Shown in pieces: positions 38,840 through 48,355 of a stretch of 64,000 nt of DNA (positions within the stretch are counted from its first letter, which is position 1; each line of letters opens with the position of its first letter). The notes under the pieces are model-generated. The model was not told the DNA's origin and made no database searches. It worked only from the letters and a program-made list of their open reading frames with translations. Origin of the DNA: Acinetobacter sp. ANC 4169 (GTDB lineage Bacteria; Pseudomonadota; Gammaproteobacteria; Pseudomonadales; Moraxellaceae). The stretch spans positions 1 to 64,000 of the forward strand of contig NZ_NEGE01000001.1 in NCBI RefSeq assembly GCF_002135355.1. Direction: 5' to 3'. Made by a program: the position numbers and the translations under genes.

Positions 38840-39310
38840 ATGCCTTTAAAAAAAATATTTATATGTTTAAGTACTTTTCTCATGCTCCATACAGCTCAAG
38901 CTAAAGCCACAGAACTTGATCAATATTTATTTCAGAAACAGATTCTAGATAACTCATTTAAAATTCAAAACAGTAAAGCACTCGATGAAATTTTAAATGT
39001 GATTAGTGATGAAGACTCACGCACCCTGCCTTTCCAGATTGATCAAAACATGCTGATGGAAAAATACCAAATGAGTGCGAATAAAGTAGAAATTGAAGGT
39101 ATTATCACCACACCTGATTTTTCCCAGTTTGCCCTAGATGTAGGTGATAAGGAAGTCAAACAGCTGCTGAGAAAAAATATCCTGCAAAACTGCAGCTTAT
39201 TGTTTGAAAATGAATTTCAGCGGGTTAATCCATATAAGGTCGAGCTAAAGCTTTCAGCTGAAAGTCAAAGTTATGACTTTAAAATCAAAAATAGTGAATG
39301 TAAATTTTAA
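38840..39310 (+). CDS. Exported hypothetical protein
   Basis: A 156-residue periplasmic candidate: signal peptide with hydrophobic core 'IFICLSTFLML' and cleavage near AQAKA-TE. The mature chain has two cysteines (about residues 134 and 154) that could form one disulfide, and a Glu/Asp-rich first half ('SDEDSRTLPF'). I recognise no family. The ATG at 38840 is preferred; a GTG at 38828 would only add four residues. Ends in a terminator shared with the convergent coiled-coil gene. Confidence 0.7.
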   Translation: MPLKKIFICLSTFLMLHTAQAKATELDQYLFQKQILDNSFKIQNSKALDEILNVISDEDSRTLPFQIDQNMLMEKYQMSANKVEIEGIITTPDFSQFALDVGDKEVKQLLRKNILQNCSLLFENEFQRVNPYKVELKLSAESQSYDFKIKNSECKF

Positions 39311-39314
39311 TAAA

Positions 39315-39342
39315 GAAAAAGCCCTAAAATTTAGGGCTTTTA
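39315..39342. terminator. Bidirectional terminator
   Basis: AAAAGCCCTAA/TTAGGGCTTTT with a 3-nt loop, T-runs on both sides, between two convergent genes. Confidence 0.8.
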
Positions 39343-39344
39343 AT

Positions 39345-40991
39345 TTAATTTGATATTTTATCGATAATACTATGTTTCTCTAACTGCTTGATGTGTATTA
39401 ATAAAAGTTTAGCCTGTACAATAGCTTCCCAATCGGTCTGCGCTGTTAAAAACAAGCCTGCACAGCTTCCCCGGTCATCATCCCCTACCACTTCTGCAAT
39501 ATAACCATAATCAAGGTCATTTAAGCCTTTTTGCTTAAGTTTGGAAACCACAATCGTCCTTTGCTGAAATGCATTATTATTTACAGATTTTACAGCTTTA
39601 ACGAATTTAGAAATTTCTTCGTTTTTTCTAACTAAGTTAAAAATCTTCTCAACATAGTCATTGCCATGATGATCATTTCCATTATGCTTAGGCGCTGTAT
39701 GATGTGATTTAGCATTAAAATTTGGATTTGCCAATAAATAGCGCGCTATCCATTTTTTCAAATCCTTGGTCATGAATGTATTTTGTGTTTGTTTTTCCTG
39801 CACAAGCTCATCTTGTACTGCGGTCAACTTTTGCATCAATTCCTTATTTTCAGCTTCCGTTAACTTTAAGCTTTCCGCAACTTCATCCATTAAGGCCAAT
39901 GACGTCTGTAACTCATCCATCAGCTCACCATTTCTTAACTCTAAATCATGACTAGCATCAGTCAGTATTTTTACACTTCGTTCGTAATTTTCAATTTTAT
40001 GATGACTATCTTCTTTAATTAATTTAATTTCATTTTCATAGCGTTGGTTAATCTCGAGTGTTTTCTCTTTTAGAATATAATCCACATCATTCGCATACTT
40101 AGCTTCCGCAGCCTGCATTGCTTTTAACTTTTCTTCTTTAATTTCATTAATTTGTTGATTCAAATGATCTTTTTCATGGGTAATTTTCGAATTAATCTCA
40201 GCAAGCTCTTGATCGAGTTTTTGCTTTTCCTGAGTAAAAATCGACTGCTGTTCTTCTAATTTAACCACAATGTCTTCAGCATGATCCAACTGTTTACTTA
40301 AGGTTTCATTCTGCGCTTTCAATTTAATCTTTTCTTCATGCAAAAATTCAATTTGATTATTCTTTTCAACAATAATCAATTCTGAATTTTCCCACTTTCT
40401 TAACAAGGTTTTGAAATAACCTTTGCCTAAAAAGAGTAAAAAAACAATCAGAAAGAAGTAACACATTGCTGGACTAGACCGTGGTATTGCAATGAATTGC
40501 CAAAAATTTTTTAGATTATTCCAATATCTTTCATCTTTTCCGTTACGTGCAGCATAGTTCCACTCCATCACCGAGAAAGTTAGACTACGCAGCATGCTTT
40601 TCAATAATGGAGGTGTGACTAATTTTTCATAAGTTACTTCGTAGAGGTGATCTCTATACGGAATAGATTGACTATATGAAACGGCTTTACGATTATCTTT
40701 ATAACCTTCTAGGTTTTGTGCATGAAAAGGCTTGGAATCTACTGTTAAAGTTACTTGCCCCTTGATGCTTGAATGATTGATAAATGTTTTAATGAGATGG
40801 TTACATGCGTTACTACTCAAATCACACTCTTGAATTAATGCTTGCAATTGCATTACTTCATATTTCATTTCACGAATTGTGGATTTTTCTTCGTTCTTAT
40901 AAAAGAAAAAATTATTAATTGCCACCAAAAAACAGACAATAAATAGAATAATAAATATATACACAGCCCTAATTAAGTATATGTTTTTCAT
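39345..40991 (-). CDS. Two-TM membrane protein with long coiled coil, unknown function
   Basis: A 548-residue protein I do not recognise. TM1 is at about residues 7-28 and TM2 at 174-193, so residues 30-172 lie in the periplasm, with a possible disulfide (C56, C63). After TM2 comes a cytoplasmic coiled coil of about 200 residues (200-405) rich in E, K and Q. A His/Asn-rich linker follows (about 429-445, HHTAPKHNGNDHHGN), then a C-terminal globular region of about 100 residues ending 'LLLIHIKQLEKHSIIDKISN'. The layout recalls sensory or scaffold proteins. The gene stands alone; 40992-41203 upstream is AT-rich and empty. ATG at 40991; terminator at 39315-39342. Confidence 0.75.
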   Translation of the reverse strand: MKNIYLIRAVYIFIILFIVCFLVAINNFFFYKNEEKSTIREMKYEVMQLQALIQECDLSSNACNHLIKTFINHSSIKGQVTLTVDSKPFHAQNLEGYKDNRKAVSYSQSIPYRDHLYEVTYEKLVTPPLLKSMLRSLTFSVMEWNYAARNGKDERYWNNLKNFWQFIAIPRSSPAMCYFFLIVFLLFLGKGYFKTLLRKWENSELIIVEKNNQIEFLHEEKIKLKAQNETLSKQLDHAEDIVVKLEEQQSIFTQEKQKLDQELAEINSKITHEKDHLNQQINEIKEEKLKAMQAAEAKYANDVDYILKEKTLEINQRYENEIKLIKEDSHHKIENYERSVKILTDASHDLELRNGELMDELQTSLALMDEVAESLKLTEAENKELMQKLTAVQDELVQEKQTQNTFMTKDLKKWIARYLLANPNFNAKSHHTAPKHNGNDHHGNDYVEKIFNLVRKNEEISKFVKAVKSVNNNAFQQRTIVVSKLKQKGLNDLDYGYIAEVVGDDDRGSCAGLFLTAQTDWEAIVQAKLLLIHIKQLEKHSIIDKISN

Positions 40992-41203
40992 AATTATTAA
41001 CTCAATATAATTTCAATAATTACATTTCATTACAAACTAAAAAACAAATACTTATTAGAGATATTGATACTTTAAAATTGATTAGACTTTTTAAACAATA
41101 TAATCACCACCACTCGCGAAATGTCTTTTATTTGCATGATATTTATTCATTAAATCTTATTAATCCTCATTAATATACGTAATCTACTGAGATAAAAAAC
41201 CTA

Positions 41204-41557
41204 TTAACGTATCAAACCTTGTGGCTGTAAAATAATCAGCATCGCACCGAGTATCACTACCAATCCCCCAAACACATCCCAACGTGTCAAAGTTACATGA
41301 TCAACAAAACGTAGCCACATTAAAGCGGTAAAAATATAAATGCCGCCATAAGCGGCATAAATTCGCCCAGATGCTGCAGGATGTAAAGTAAGTAACCAGA
41401 CAAATGCAGCCAGTGCCAAAGCAGTAGGCAACCATAACCACTGAGATTTTCCCTGATTTAAAATCAGGTAGGGAAAATAACACCCCAGAATTTCCATAAT
41501 CGCAGTAATAAAAAATAAAAAGACCGTAGTTAAAACTTTAGTCAGCTGAATATCCAT
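41204..41557 (-). CDS. YnfA family inner membrane protein
   Basis: A 117-residue protein with four membrane segments (about 8-27, 37-57, 64-84 and 92-110), fitting the YnfA/UPF0060 family, small multidrug-resistance-like membrane proteins; 'AAYGGIYIFTALMWLRFVD' is the family-diagnostic stretch and 'PTALALAAFVWLLTLHPAASGRIYAAYGG' spans its middle. Function not settled; efflux of cationic compounds has been suggested for the family. It is an isolated gene between the coiled-coil gene and the clpA terminator. Confidence 0.88.
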   Translation of the reverse strand: MDIQLTKVLTTVFLFFITAIMEILGCYFPYLILNQGKSQWLWLPTALALAAFVWLLTLHPAASGRIYAAYGGIYIFTALMWLRFVDHVTLTRWDVFGGLVVILGAMLIILQPQGLIR

Positions 41558-41650
41558 AAAACGGGTTCATCTCTGTTTTTTTCTTGAATGATCTTATCGA
41601 CATTCTATACATAAAACACCAGCAACAAGTTGATAGTAGTTTAGATAAAT

Positions 41651-41676
41651 AAAAACCCGTGCGAACACGGGTTTTT
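41651..41676. terminator. Terminator after clpA
   Basis: AAAAACCCGTG/CACGGGTTTTT with a CGAA loop and T-runs on both strands, 19 bp past the clpA stop. Confidence 0.85.
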
Positions 41677-41694
41677 ATTTATGAAGTTTTACTA

Positions 41695-43971
41695 TTAGGC
41701 AGGTTCTGCAGTTTGATCTTCAAAAACTTCAAGTTTAAGCCCTACTGCTTTACCATTTTCTTTCTTCACAGATACTGCGACATTACCACCATGTTCTGCA
41801 AGCTCACCAAACAGAATCATCTCAGCAAGTGGTTTCTTCAAGTGTTCCTGAATCAGGCGTTGCATTGGACGAGCACCCATCAAACGGTCATAGCCATTTT
41901 CAGCCATCCATTCACGTGCACTCTTATCCACTTCCAGAATAACTTTCTTCTCATCAAGCTGTGCTTGAAGTTCAGTCAGGAATTTATCAACCACATTTTC
42001 AATGACTGTCGTTGGCAATGCCTTGAATTGAATCACACCATCCAGACGGTTACGGAATTCTGGAGAGAATGCTTTTTTCATCGCTTCCTGGTTATCATTG
42101 CTGTTGTCCTGCTCCCTAAAACCAATGCTGGCGCGTGAAATACTTTCAGCACCAATATTGGTGGTAAGAACCAGAACCACATTGCGGAAATCTGACTTGC
42201 GACCATTATTATCTGTCAATGCGCCATGATCCATAATTTGCAATAACAAATTAAACACATCTGGATGCGCTTTTTCAATTTCATCCAAAAGCAATACACA
42301 GTGTGGGTTCTTATGAATCGCATCTGTGAGTAGCCCGCCTTGATCAAAACCGACATATCCGGGAGGCGCACCAATTAAACGGGAAACTGCATGACGTTCC
42401 ATATATTCCGACATATCGAAACGAACCAGTTCTACGCCCAAGAGTTTTGCCAACTGCTTGGTCACTTCAGTTTTACCCACACCAGTAGGACCTGCAAAAA
42501 CAAAACTACCGACTGGTTTATCCGGTGATTTTAGGCCTGCACGTGACAATTTAATGGCAGAGCCCAAGGCTTCAATTGCCTCATCCTGACCGAAGACCAC
42601 ACGTTTAAGATCACGTTCCAGATTTGAAAGCACTGTTTTGTCATCTTTCGATACGGTTTTCGGGGGAATACGCGCAATTTTAGAGATGATATCTTCAATG
42701 TTTTCAACCGTGATTAAAGTATCATCCTGCTCCGCTTTCAAACGGCGTTGAGCACCTGCCTCATCAATTACATCTATTGCTTTATCTGGCAAGAAACGAT
42801 CATTAATAAACTTGGCTGATAACTCTACCGCAGAAACCAAAGCTTTATCGTCATATTGCACGTGATGAAAATCTTCAAACTTGGATTTTAAGCCCCGTAA
42901 AATATCAATGGTTTCAGAAATTGAAGGTTCATTGACATCGATTTTCTGGAAACGACGTGACAATGCATGATCTTTTTCAAAAACCTGGCGATACTCCTGA
43001 AATGTCGTTGAACCAATGCAGCGCAAGGTACCATTCGACAACGCCGGTTTAATCAGGTTAGAAGCGTCCATAGTGCTGCCCATGCTTGAGCCGGCACCAA
43101 TAATCATGTGAATTTCATCAATAAATAACACGGCTTCTGGTTTCTTTTTCAACGCATTCAACAATTGTTTCAAGCGTTTTTCAAAGTCACCGCGATATTT
43201 GGTTCCCGCAACTAGAGCACCAATGTCCAGACTATACACTTCAGCATTGGCCAATGGTTTAGGAGCCTTCCCGTTGACAATCAGCCAAGCCAGCCCTTCT
43301 GCAATCGAAGTTTTACCTACGCCCGGATCACCGACCAGCAAAGGATTATTTTTACGGCGACGGCATAAAATTTGTGCGGTACGTTCAATTTCTTTTTCAC
43401 GCCCGATCAACGGATCGGTTTTACCTTTTTGCGCTTCTGCATTCAAATTGGTGGTGTATAAATCCAGTGGACCTGCATTTGACGAACTTGATGTTTCTCC
43501 ATCCAGCTCTTCCACTTCTTCTTCTGCCTGTACGTCTTCTTTACGGGTACCATGCGATAAATATTGAGTTAATGTTAAACGATTAATCTGGTGACGTTTA
43601 AGTAAATAAACCGCAAAAGAATCCCGTTCAGAATACATTGCAACCAGAATGTCTGCACCTTCTACCGTACGATCACCACCGCTTGATTGCACATGGAAAA
43701 TTGCACGTTGCAGAATGCGATCAAAGCTTTCAGTCGGATGGGGTGCCTGATCACTATGTTCGGCCAGTTTAGGGGTGTGCTGTTCAACGTATTCTTCTAG
43801 CTCTTTACGGAGCACGATGATATCTGCTCCACACGCCTTTAGCGCATTTACAGCAGAGTCATTATCAAGTAAAGCCAACAATAAATGTTCAACCGTGAGA
43901 AACTCATGTCTCTTTTGACGAGCCATGCTTACAGCCAAACGTAAAGATACTTCTAATTGACGACTGAGCAT
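41695..43971 (-). CDS. clpA: ATP-dependent Clp protease ATP-binding subunit ClpA
   Basis: ClpA unfolds substrates and feeds them to ClpP. The 758-residue protein has an N-domain (residues 1-145) and two AAA+ modules: D1 Walker A is GDPGVGKTS at 214-222, with 'VLFIDEIHMIIGAG' as Walker B; D2 has GPTGVGKTE with 'VLLLDEIEKAHPDVFN'. A hydrophilic linker (about 145-165) precedes D1. The IGL-type ClpP loop is not easily placed by eye. The gene follows clpS by 9 bp, the standard pair. Confidence 0.97.
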   Translation of the reverse strand: MLSRQLEVSLRLAVSMARQKRHEFLTVEHLLLALLDNDSAVNALKACGADIIVLRKELEEYVEQHTPKLAEHSDQAPHPTESFDRILQRAIFHVQSSGGDRTVEGADILVAMYSERDSFAVYLLKRHQINRLTLTQYLSHGTRKEDVQAEEEVEELDGETSSSSNAGPLDLYTTNLNAEAQKGKTDPLIGREKEIERTAQILCRRRKNNPLLVGDPGVGKTSIAEGLAWLIVNGKAPKPLANAEVYSLDIGALVAGTKYRGDFEKRLKQLLNALKKKPEAVLFIDEIHMIIGAGSSMGSTMDASNLIKPALSNGTLRCIGSTTFQEYRQVFEKDHALSRRFQKIDVNEPSISETIDILRGLKSKFEDFHHVQYDDKALVSAVELSAKFINDRFLPDKAIDVIDEAGAQRRLKAEQDDTLITVENIEDIISKIARIPPKTVSKDDKTVLSNLERDLKRVVFGQDEAIEALGSAIKLSRAGLKSPDKPVGSFVFAGPTGVGKTEVTKQLAKLLGVELVRFDMSEYMERHAVSRLIGAPPGYVGFDQGGLLTDAIHKNPHCVLLLDEIEKAHPDVFNLLLQIMDHGALTDNNGRKSDFRNVVLVLTTNIGAESISRASIGFREQDNSNDNQEAMKKAFSPEFRNRLDGVIQFKALPTTVIENVVDKFLTELQAQLDEKKVILEVDKSAREWMAENGYDRLMGARPMQRLIQEHLKKPLAEMILFGELAEHGGNVAVSVKKENGKAVGLKLEVFEDQTAEPA

Positions 43972-43980
43972 GTAATCCCC

Positions 43981-44394
43981 TTAATCTTTTGGCTCAATCT
44001 GACAAAGTAATGGATGACCTTGAGACCGAGCATAATTATTGACTTGGTTCGCTTTCGTTTCCGCAATGTCTCGTGGATAAACGCCTGCAACACCTTTCCC
44101 TTCATAATGTACAGTTAGCATTACTTGTGTGGCTTGGTCAAGATTCAAAGCAAAGTATTGTTGTAAAATTTCAATTACAAAATCCATAGGGGTGTAATCG
44201 TCGTTCATTAAAACAACAGCATACAAAGGTGGGCGCTTTAACTCAGGAGGTGCTGTCTGGACAGCAATATCCCCTTCAGATTCATCTTGCGAGTCATTTC
44301 CTAAGCGTGGACTAATATGCCAATCGACATATCCTGATTGATGAAAAGAATTTTTGATGGTATTTAAACAATTTTGACGCTTATTCATTCGCAT
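43981..44394 (-). CDS. clpS: ATP-dependent Clp protease adaptor ClpS
   Basis: ClpS delivers N-degron substrates to ClpAP. The 137-residue protein shows the conserved core '[27 protein letters not shown]' and '[24 protein letters not shown]' with the substrate-binding D-D-Y-T-P. An N-terminal extension of about 45 residues is longer than in E. coli (106 residues). The start is not certain: the ATG at 44394 has no clear ribosome-binding site. It lies 18 bp after the DUF6776-like gene and 9 bp before clpA. Confidence 0.95.
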   Translation of the reverse strand: MRMNKRQNCLNTIKNSFHQSGYVDWHISPRLGNDSQDESEGDIAVQTAPPELKRPPLYAVVLMNDDYTPMDFVIEILQQYFALNLDQATQVMLTVHYEGKGVAGVYPRDIAETKANQVNNYARSQGHPLLCQIEPKD

Positions 44395-44412
44395 AGGATT
44401 TTTAATTCACAT

Positions 44413-45174
44413 TTATTGCGCATTTGCTTCTGCTTGAGGGATTTCAGAAATAAATGCCGATTGACTCTCTACAGGTTTACCACGACCCCAACTAAAACGC
44501 TTAATTACTGGTGTGCTTGTAGCGCCAGTTAAACGAACTTCAATAAATTGTGGTGTAAAGCCTTTAGGCATGGTCCAACGTCCAGTTAAACGTTCATAAT
44601 CTTCAAAATTAAAGTTCTTGTCTTCCATAGGAACAACTAAAACTTCAGTACCCTGAATTAAACGCAACTCTACAGTTCCAGAAATACCACGTCTATTTGG
44701 ACTAATTTGAACCAGATCAAGTTGATATTCATAAGCATTTTCAGGTAAGGGTTTAATACCGATATTCTGTATGGTCAGGCTTAAACCGCCACGCTGACGC
44801 AATACTTCACGGTAAATTGCACTCAAACCTTCGGACTGGGCTTTATCTTCACGAGCCTGATTTAATGCAGTAAATAAATCATTTGAATTACTGACCGCAA
44901 CATCACGCTCTTGCACAGCCAGATTCAAGTTTTTATTCAGTGTTTGCAAACTGCTCTTTTGCTTTTGCACCACTTCTACCAGCTGTTCTGCATCCGCTTC
45001 ATAGCCGACTACAGTCAAACCTTGCCGATGCCCAACTGAATAGCCCAGCAAACCACTTCCCAGAATAAGAATGGCAGCACTAATTCCCAGCGGTAAATTG
45101 CCTTTTAAAAAAGGCTTTTTACTGAGCAAAGACAGTTGTGATGGAGTATTTGAGTCAGAGTTCGGCATCGTCAT
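44413..45174 (-). CDS. DUF6776-like membrane-anchored coiled-coil protein
   Basis: A 253-residue bitopic protein: a cytoplasmic start of about 28 residues, one TM segment (30-48, 'GISAAILILGSGLLGYSVGH'), a coiled coil (about 60-115) and a C-terminal beta-rich domain with 'YEYQLDLVQISPNRRGISGTVELRL' and 'RFIEVRLTG'-like strands. This build and the position after argC match what I know of the DUF6776 family in pseudomonads and relatives. Function unknown. It is in line with clpS (18 bp downstream) but argC is 72 bp upstream with a weak hairpin between. Confidence 0.65.
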   Translation of the reverse strand: MTMPNSDSNTPSQLSLLSKKPFLKGNLPLGISAAILILGSGLLGYSVGHRQGLTVVGYEADAEQLVEVVQKQKSSLQTLNKNLNLAVQERDVAVSNSNDLFTALNQAREDKAQSEGLSAIYREVLRQRGGLSLTIQNIGIKPLPENAYEYQLDLVQISPNRRGISGTVELRLIQGTEVLVVPMEDKNFNFEDYERLTGRWTMPKGFTPQFIEVRLTGATSTPVIKRFSWGRGKPVESQSAFISEIPQAEANAQ

Positions 45175-45246
45175 CTCTTATTTTGATTCGTTCAAAGCAC
45201 ACATTTAAATCCAAATCCAAATGTGTGTGAAGTCGAAAAACGTTTT

Positions 45247-46296
45247 TTATGGTAATAAACCAATTCCTGCAAGACCTGCATTTTCAGCAAAGCCAAACAT
45301 CAGGTTCATATTTTGTACTGCCTGTCCTGCTGCACCTTTGACCAAATTGTCTTGTACAGATAAAACGATCAGTTTTTTCGGCTGCGGCTTATACAAGGCA
45401 ATACGCAATTGGTTCGCACCACGCACAGAACGTGTCTCTGGCGAGCTGTTTGCCGGCATAACATCCACAAACTGTTCATTGGCATAGAACTGTTCATACA
45501 GGCTTTGCAAGTCTGCAGCATCACCAGCATCGGTCAAATCGACATAAATGGTGCTGAGCATGCCACGAATCATCGGCACTAAATGCGGTACAAATACGAT
45601 GTGATTAAATACATCTTTTTGACCGGAAATATTTTCCAGTGCTTCTACAATTTCAGGATGATGACGATGACCTGCAACGCCATAAGCCTTAAAGTTGTCG
45701 GCATTTTCAGAATAAATCATACCCAGGCTGGCTTTACGACCTGCACCGGAAACACCCGATTTAGCATCAATGATAATACTTTCCGGTTTAACCAATGCTT
45801 CAACCTGTTTGAATAATGGAGCAAGACCGAGTTGCACAGTAGTTGGATAACAACCCGGGTTACCAATTACATTGGCTTGTTTAATTTTGTCACGGTTCAG
45901 TTCTGACAGACCGTAAACTGAATCTTTTAAAATATCTGGACAGGCATGTTCAAGGCCATACCATTTTTCAAACTGTTCTAAATTCTGTAAACGGAAATCT
46001 GCCGCCAAATCGATGACTTTGGTATTGGCTGCAACAAGTTCTGCCGCATGTTTCATTGCCACACCATGAGGCGTTGCAAAGAACACCACATCACATTTTT
46101 TCAGTTCATCGATGTTTAAATCTGAATATTGAAGATCGGTATGTCCACGTAAGCTTGGGAACATATCATCTACACGGCGACCATTTTCGGTACGTGATGT
46201 TAGTACATTAACTTGCACATTTGGGTGTCGTAGTAAAAGACGCAACAATTCAACGCCTGTATAACCTGTACCACCGACAATACCAACAGTAATCAC
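45247..46296 (-). CDS. argC: N-acetyl-gamma-glutamyl-phosphate reductase
   Basis: ArgC reduces N-acetylglutamyl phosphate to the semialdehyde in arginine synthesis. The 349-residue protein opens [17 protein letters not shown], the NADP-binding loop, and has the catalytic cysteine in '[19 protein letters not shown]'. 'GVSGAGRKA' and '[12 protein letters not shown]' complete the signature. The GTG at 46296 is chosen because GAGGTAGTGATC gives the right spacing; a GTG two codons earlier (46302) would sit on top of the ribosome-binding site. A hairpin at 45198-45227 without a T-run follows the gene. Confidence 0.96.
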   Translation of the reverse strand: MITVGIVGGTGYTGVELLRLLLRHPNVQVNVLTSRTENGRRVDDMFPSLRGHTDLQYSDLNIDELKKCDVVFFATPHGVAMKHAAELVAANTKVIDLAADFRLQNLEQFEKWYGLEHACPDILKDSVYGLSELNRDKIKQANVIGNPGCYPTTVQLGLAPLFKQVEALVKPESIIIDAKSGVSGAGRKASLGMIYSENADNFKAYGVAGHRHHPEIVEALENISGQKDVFNHIVFVPHLVPMIRGMLSTIYVDLTDAGDAADLQSLYEQFYANEQFVDVMPANSSPETRSVRGANQLRIALYKPQPKKLIVLSVQDNLVKGAAGQAVQNMNLMFGFAENAGLAGIGLLP

Positions 46297-46540
46297 GATC
46301 ACTACCTCAAATCAAAAGTTTTCATTTCGTAACTGCGTAGTATGACAGGAAGTTTTGGTTTTCTAAACTGTTTTGATATAGATTAAATTTTTATTTAAAT
46401 TGTGACTGTACTTGATAAATATTCAAATTTATCGCTTGTTATTTTAATCTTAAACCATCCATACCTCAAAATACTTCGGAACTTGCAATACCATTAAATT
46501 CATTTAAAATCATCAATATATATCTAAAAAAAACACCACT

Positions 46541-46693
46541 ATGCTTTATATCATTGCGGTTATCATAATTCTTTATATTATTCTTCATTACAAACTCTAT
46601 CTTGCTGAAGCATTCTCAGTTGAATATTTTTTCTTTTTGATACTCATTTTTATAATATTTTGCTTAATCAGAAGTTATCGTGTTTTGCATTAA
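46541..46693 (+). CDS. Candidate small two-TM protein
   Basis: A 50-residue frame made almost entirely of hydrophobic residues in two blocks: 'MLYIIAVIIILYIILHY' and 'VEYFFFLILIFIIFCLI', separated by a short polar turn (KLYLAEAFS). The end, RSYRVLH, is basic, as expected of an inner-membrane hairpin with its tail in the cytoplasm. It lies in the gap between argC and the convergent metallopeptidase gene. No clear ribosome-binding site precedes the ATG, which lowers confidence. Confidence 0.35.
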   Translation: MLYIIAVIIILYIILHYKLYLAEAFSVEYFFFLILIFIIFCLIRSYRVLH

Positions 46694-46719
46694 ATTTTGC
46701 ATCAAAGAAAAAAAACACC

Positions 46720-47400
46720 TCAGATAAGACCCCACCACCAAGGCATTGGCGTTGTTTTCAGCATTTTCCGATGCTGCTGGAAATTGACATCGTGTTTATG
46801 TACTTCCGCCCAAAACCTTGGACTATGATCAAAATGCCTGGTATGGGCCAATTCATGTACACACACATAACGTGTAATCTCTTTCGGAAACAGCACCAAA
46901 CCACTATTCAACATAATGTCATGTTTTGCCGAGCAACTGCCCCAGCGAGTCTTGGGCTGGCGAATCGCACATTTTCCAAAATTCAGATTACATTCTTGGC
47001 TAGCCTGATCTAAATAAACAGGTAAATGCTGCTTGGCATAAGCAATCACAAAAGCTTTTAGATACTGTTCAGACTGACGATCACTAATCAAAAGCTGTAA
47101 GTTTTCATCATCAAAAATAAATGACTGCTTTTGAGTTTGATAAATAATCTGTAAAGGTTGATCCAAATTAAAAAGCTTTAATTCGGTGGGTAAGCTTTTA
47201 TCAATCTGCCCTGTTTTTTCCTGCTGCTTCTGCCATGTTTCAATCATCCATTGTTCTGATTGTTTTAAGAAGTCTTGAACTTGGCGCTGTGTGCAAAACT
47301 TCGGCACAGTTAATTTAATTTGTGTAGGCTCTACACGCAGTCTTAAGCGTGTGGCACGTAATTTTCGGGTGATTTGAATTTCTGGAAGGTTTGGGGTCAT
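46720..47400 (-). CDS. YgjP-type (DUF45) metallopeptidase
   Basis: A 226-residue zinc-metallopeptidase-domain protein. The zinc motif HELAH (about residue 187) is preceded by 'RWGSCSAKHDIMLNSGLVLFP', the strand/loop typical of YgjP/WLM-like proteins, and a distal third ligand follows in 'HSPRFWAEVHKHD'. Family members are thought to be cytosolic peptidases of unknown substrate. Transcribed leftward; the upstream 47401-47576 region holds the palindromic repeat. The start at 47400 has no strong ribosome-binding site. Confidence 0.87.
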   Translation of the reverse strand: MTPNLPEIQITRKLRATRLRLRVEPTQIKLTVPKFCTQRQVQDFLKQSEQWMIETWQKQQEKTGQIDKSLPTELKLFNLDQPLQIIYQTQKQSFIFDDENLQLLISDRQSEQYLKAFVIAYAKQHLPVYLDQASQECNLNFGKCAIRQPKTRWGSCSAKHDIMLNSGLVLFPKEITRYVCVHELAHTRHFDHSPRFWAEVHKHDVNFQQHRKMLKTTPMPWWWGLI

Positions 47401-47428
47401 TTTTCTATAATTATATTATGAAATTTGT

Positions 47429-47525
47429 AGTTCCCTCTCCTTTTAGGAGAGGGTTAGGGAGAGGTTGATTAATCCCCTCATCCTAACCTTCTCCCTGAGC
47501 CATATATGGCGCAAGAGAAGGAACT
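47429..47525. repeat. Intergenic palindromic repeat, copy 2
   Basis: A 97-bp element with inverted ends (AGTTCCCTCTCC / GAGAAGGAACT), an inner hairpin CCCTCTCC/GGAGAGGG, and near-palindromic arms GGTTAGGGAGAGG / CCTCATCCTAACC. It includes TGAGCCATATATGGC at 47496-47510, identical to the copy at 9619-9633. It appears non-coding and lies between the metallopeptidase and rpiA. Confidence 0.6.
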
Positions 47526-47576
47526 TTCAATGTAAATTCAATTAAAATTTTGATAGAACTATATTGAATCAACAAA

Positions 47577-48248
47577 TTAAACCGCAGTACGCTCTTCAAT
47601 ACCATGATCAGTTGCAACTACAGCGATATCGGCTTTATTAATCGCGAAGATCCCGTTACACACCACACCTGGAATGTCATTAATCGTTTTTTCAAGTTCC
47701 AGCGCATTCAAGATATTCAGATTATGCACATCTAAAATCACATTACCGTTATCAGTAACTACGCCTTCACGGTAAACAGGATCACCACCTAGAGAAACAA
47801 TTTTACGTGCTACCGCAGAACGTGCCATTGGAATCACTTCTACAGGTAACGGGAAATCATGACCCAATTGTTCTACCCACTTAGAATCATCGACGATACA
47901 CACGAATTTTTTCGCAATCGACGCTACAATTTTTTCACGAGTCAGTGCAGCACCACCGCCTTTGATCATGTGCATATGACGATCAATTTCGTCCGCGCCA
48001 TCTACATAAGCATCCAAACCGCCAACAGAGTTCATGTCGACTACTTCAATACCTAATTTTTTCAGACGCTGTGCAGTGGCTTCAGAACTTGCAACAGCAG
48101 CTTCCAATTGCAATTCTGGTAATAATTCAATGAGGAAGTTCACAGTACTTCCTGTACCTACACCCAAAATCCCGCCTTTTGGCAAGTGTTTTAAAGCAGC
48201 TTTTGCGGCAGCTTGTTTCTTTTCATCTTGGGTCGCATACAGACTCAT
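47577..48248 (-). CDS. rpiA: Ribose-5-phosphate isomerase A
   Basis: RpiA interconverts ribose 5-phosphate and ribulose 5-phosphate in the pentose phosphate pathway. The 223-residue protein carries '[18 protein letters not shown]', 'DGADEID' (active-site aspartates), '[14 protein letters not shown]' (catalytic lysine/glutamate region) and a C-terminal '[14 protein letters not shown]'. The ATG at 48248 is used in place of a TTG at 48260. It is divergent from ilvA, with 107 bp between the two starts. Confidence 0.96.
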   Translation of the reverse strand: MSLYATQDEKKQAAAKAALKHLPKGGILGVGTGSTVNFLIELLPELQLEAAVASSEATAQRLKKLGIEVVDMNSVGGLDAYVDGADEIDRHMHMIKGGGAALTREKIVASIAKKFVCIVDDSKWVEQLGHDFPLPVEVIPMARSAVARKIVSLGGDPVYREGVVTDNGNVILDVHNLNILNALELEKTINDIPGVVCNGIFAINKADIAVVATDHGIEERTAV

Positions 48249-48355
48249 AACTTGGCTCAACTATTTTTTGACATTTGTTGCCGATTAAACAGCCCAAATG
48301 TACAGGGGTTTGTTACAATAAAGGCCTATTTTAAACTGTTAGATGGAAAATTAAC

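Noticed and set aside
41659..42138. Frame antisense to the end of clpA
   Set aside because: Falls wholly within clpA; high Phe/His/Cys composition typical of shadow frames.
45198..45227. Hairpin CACACATTT/AAATGTGTG after argC as a terminator
   Set aside because: 12-nt loop and no T-run; too weak to list as a terminator.
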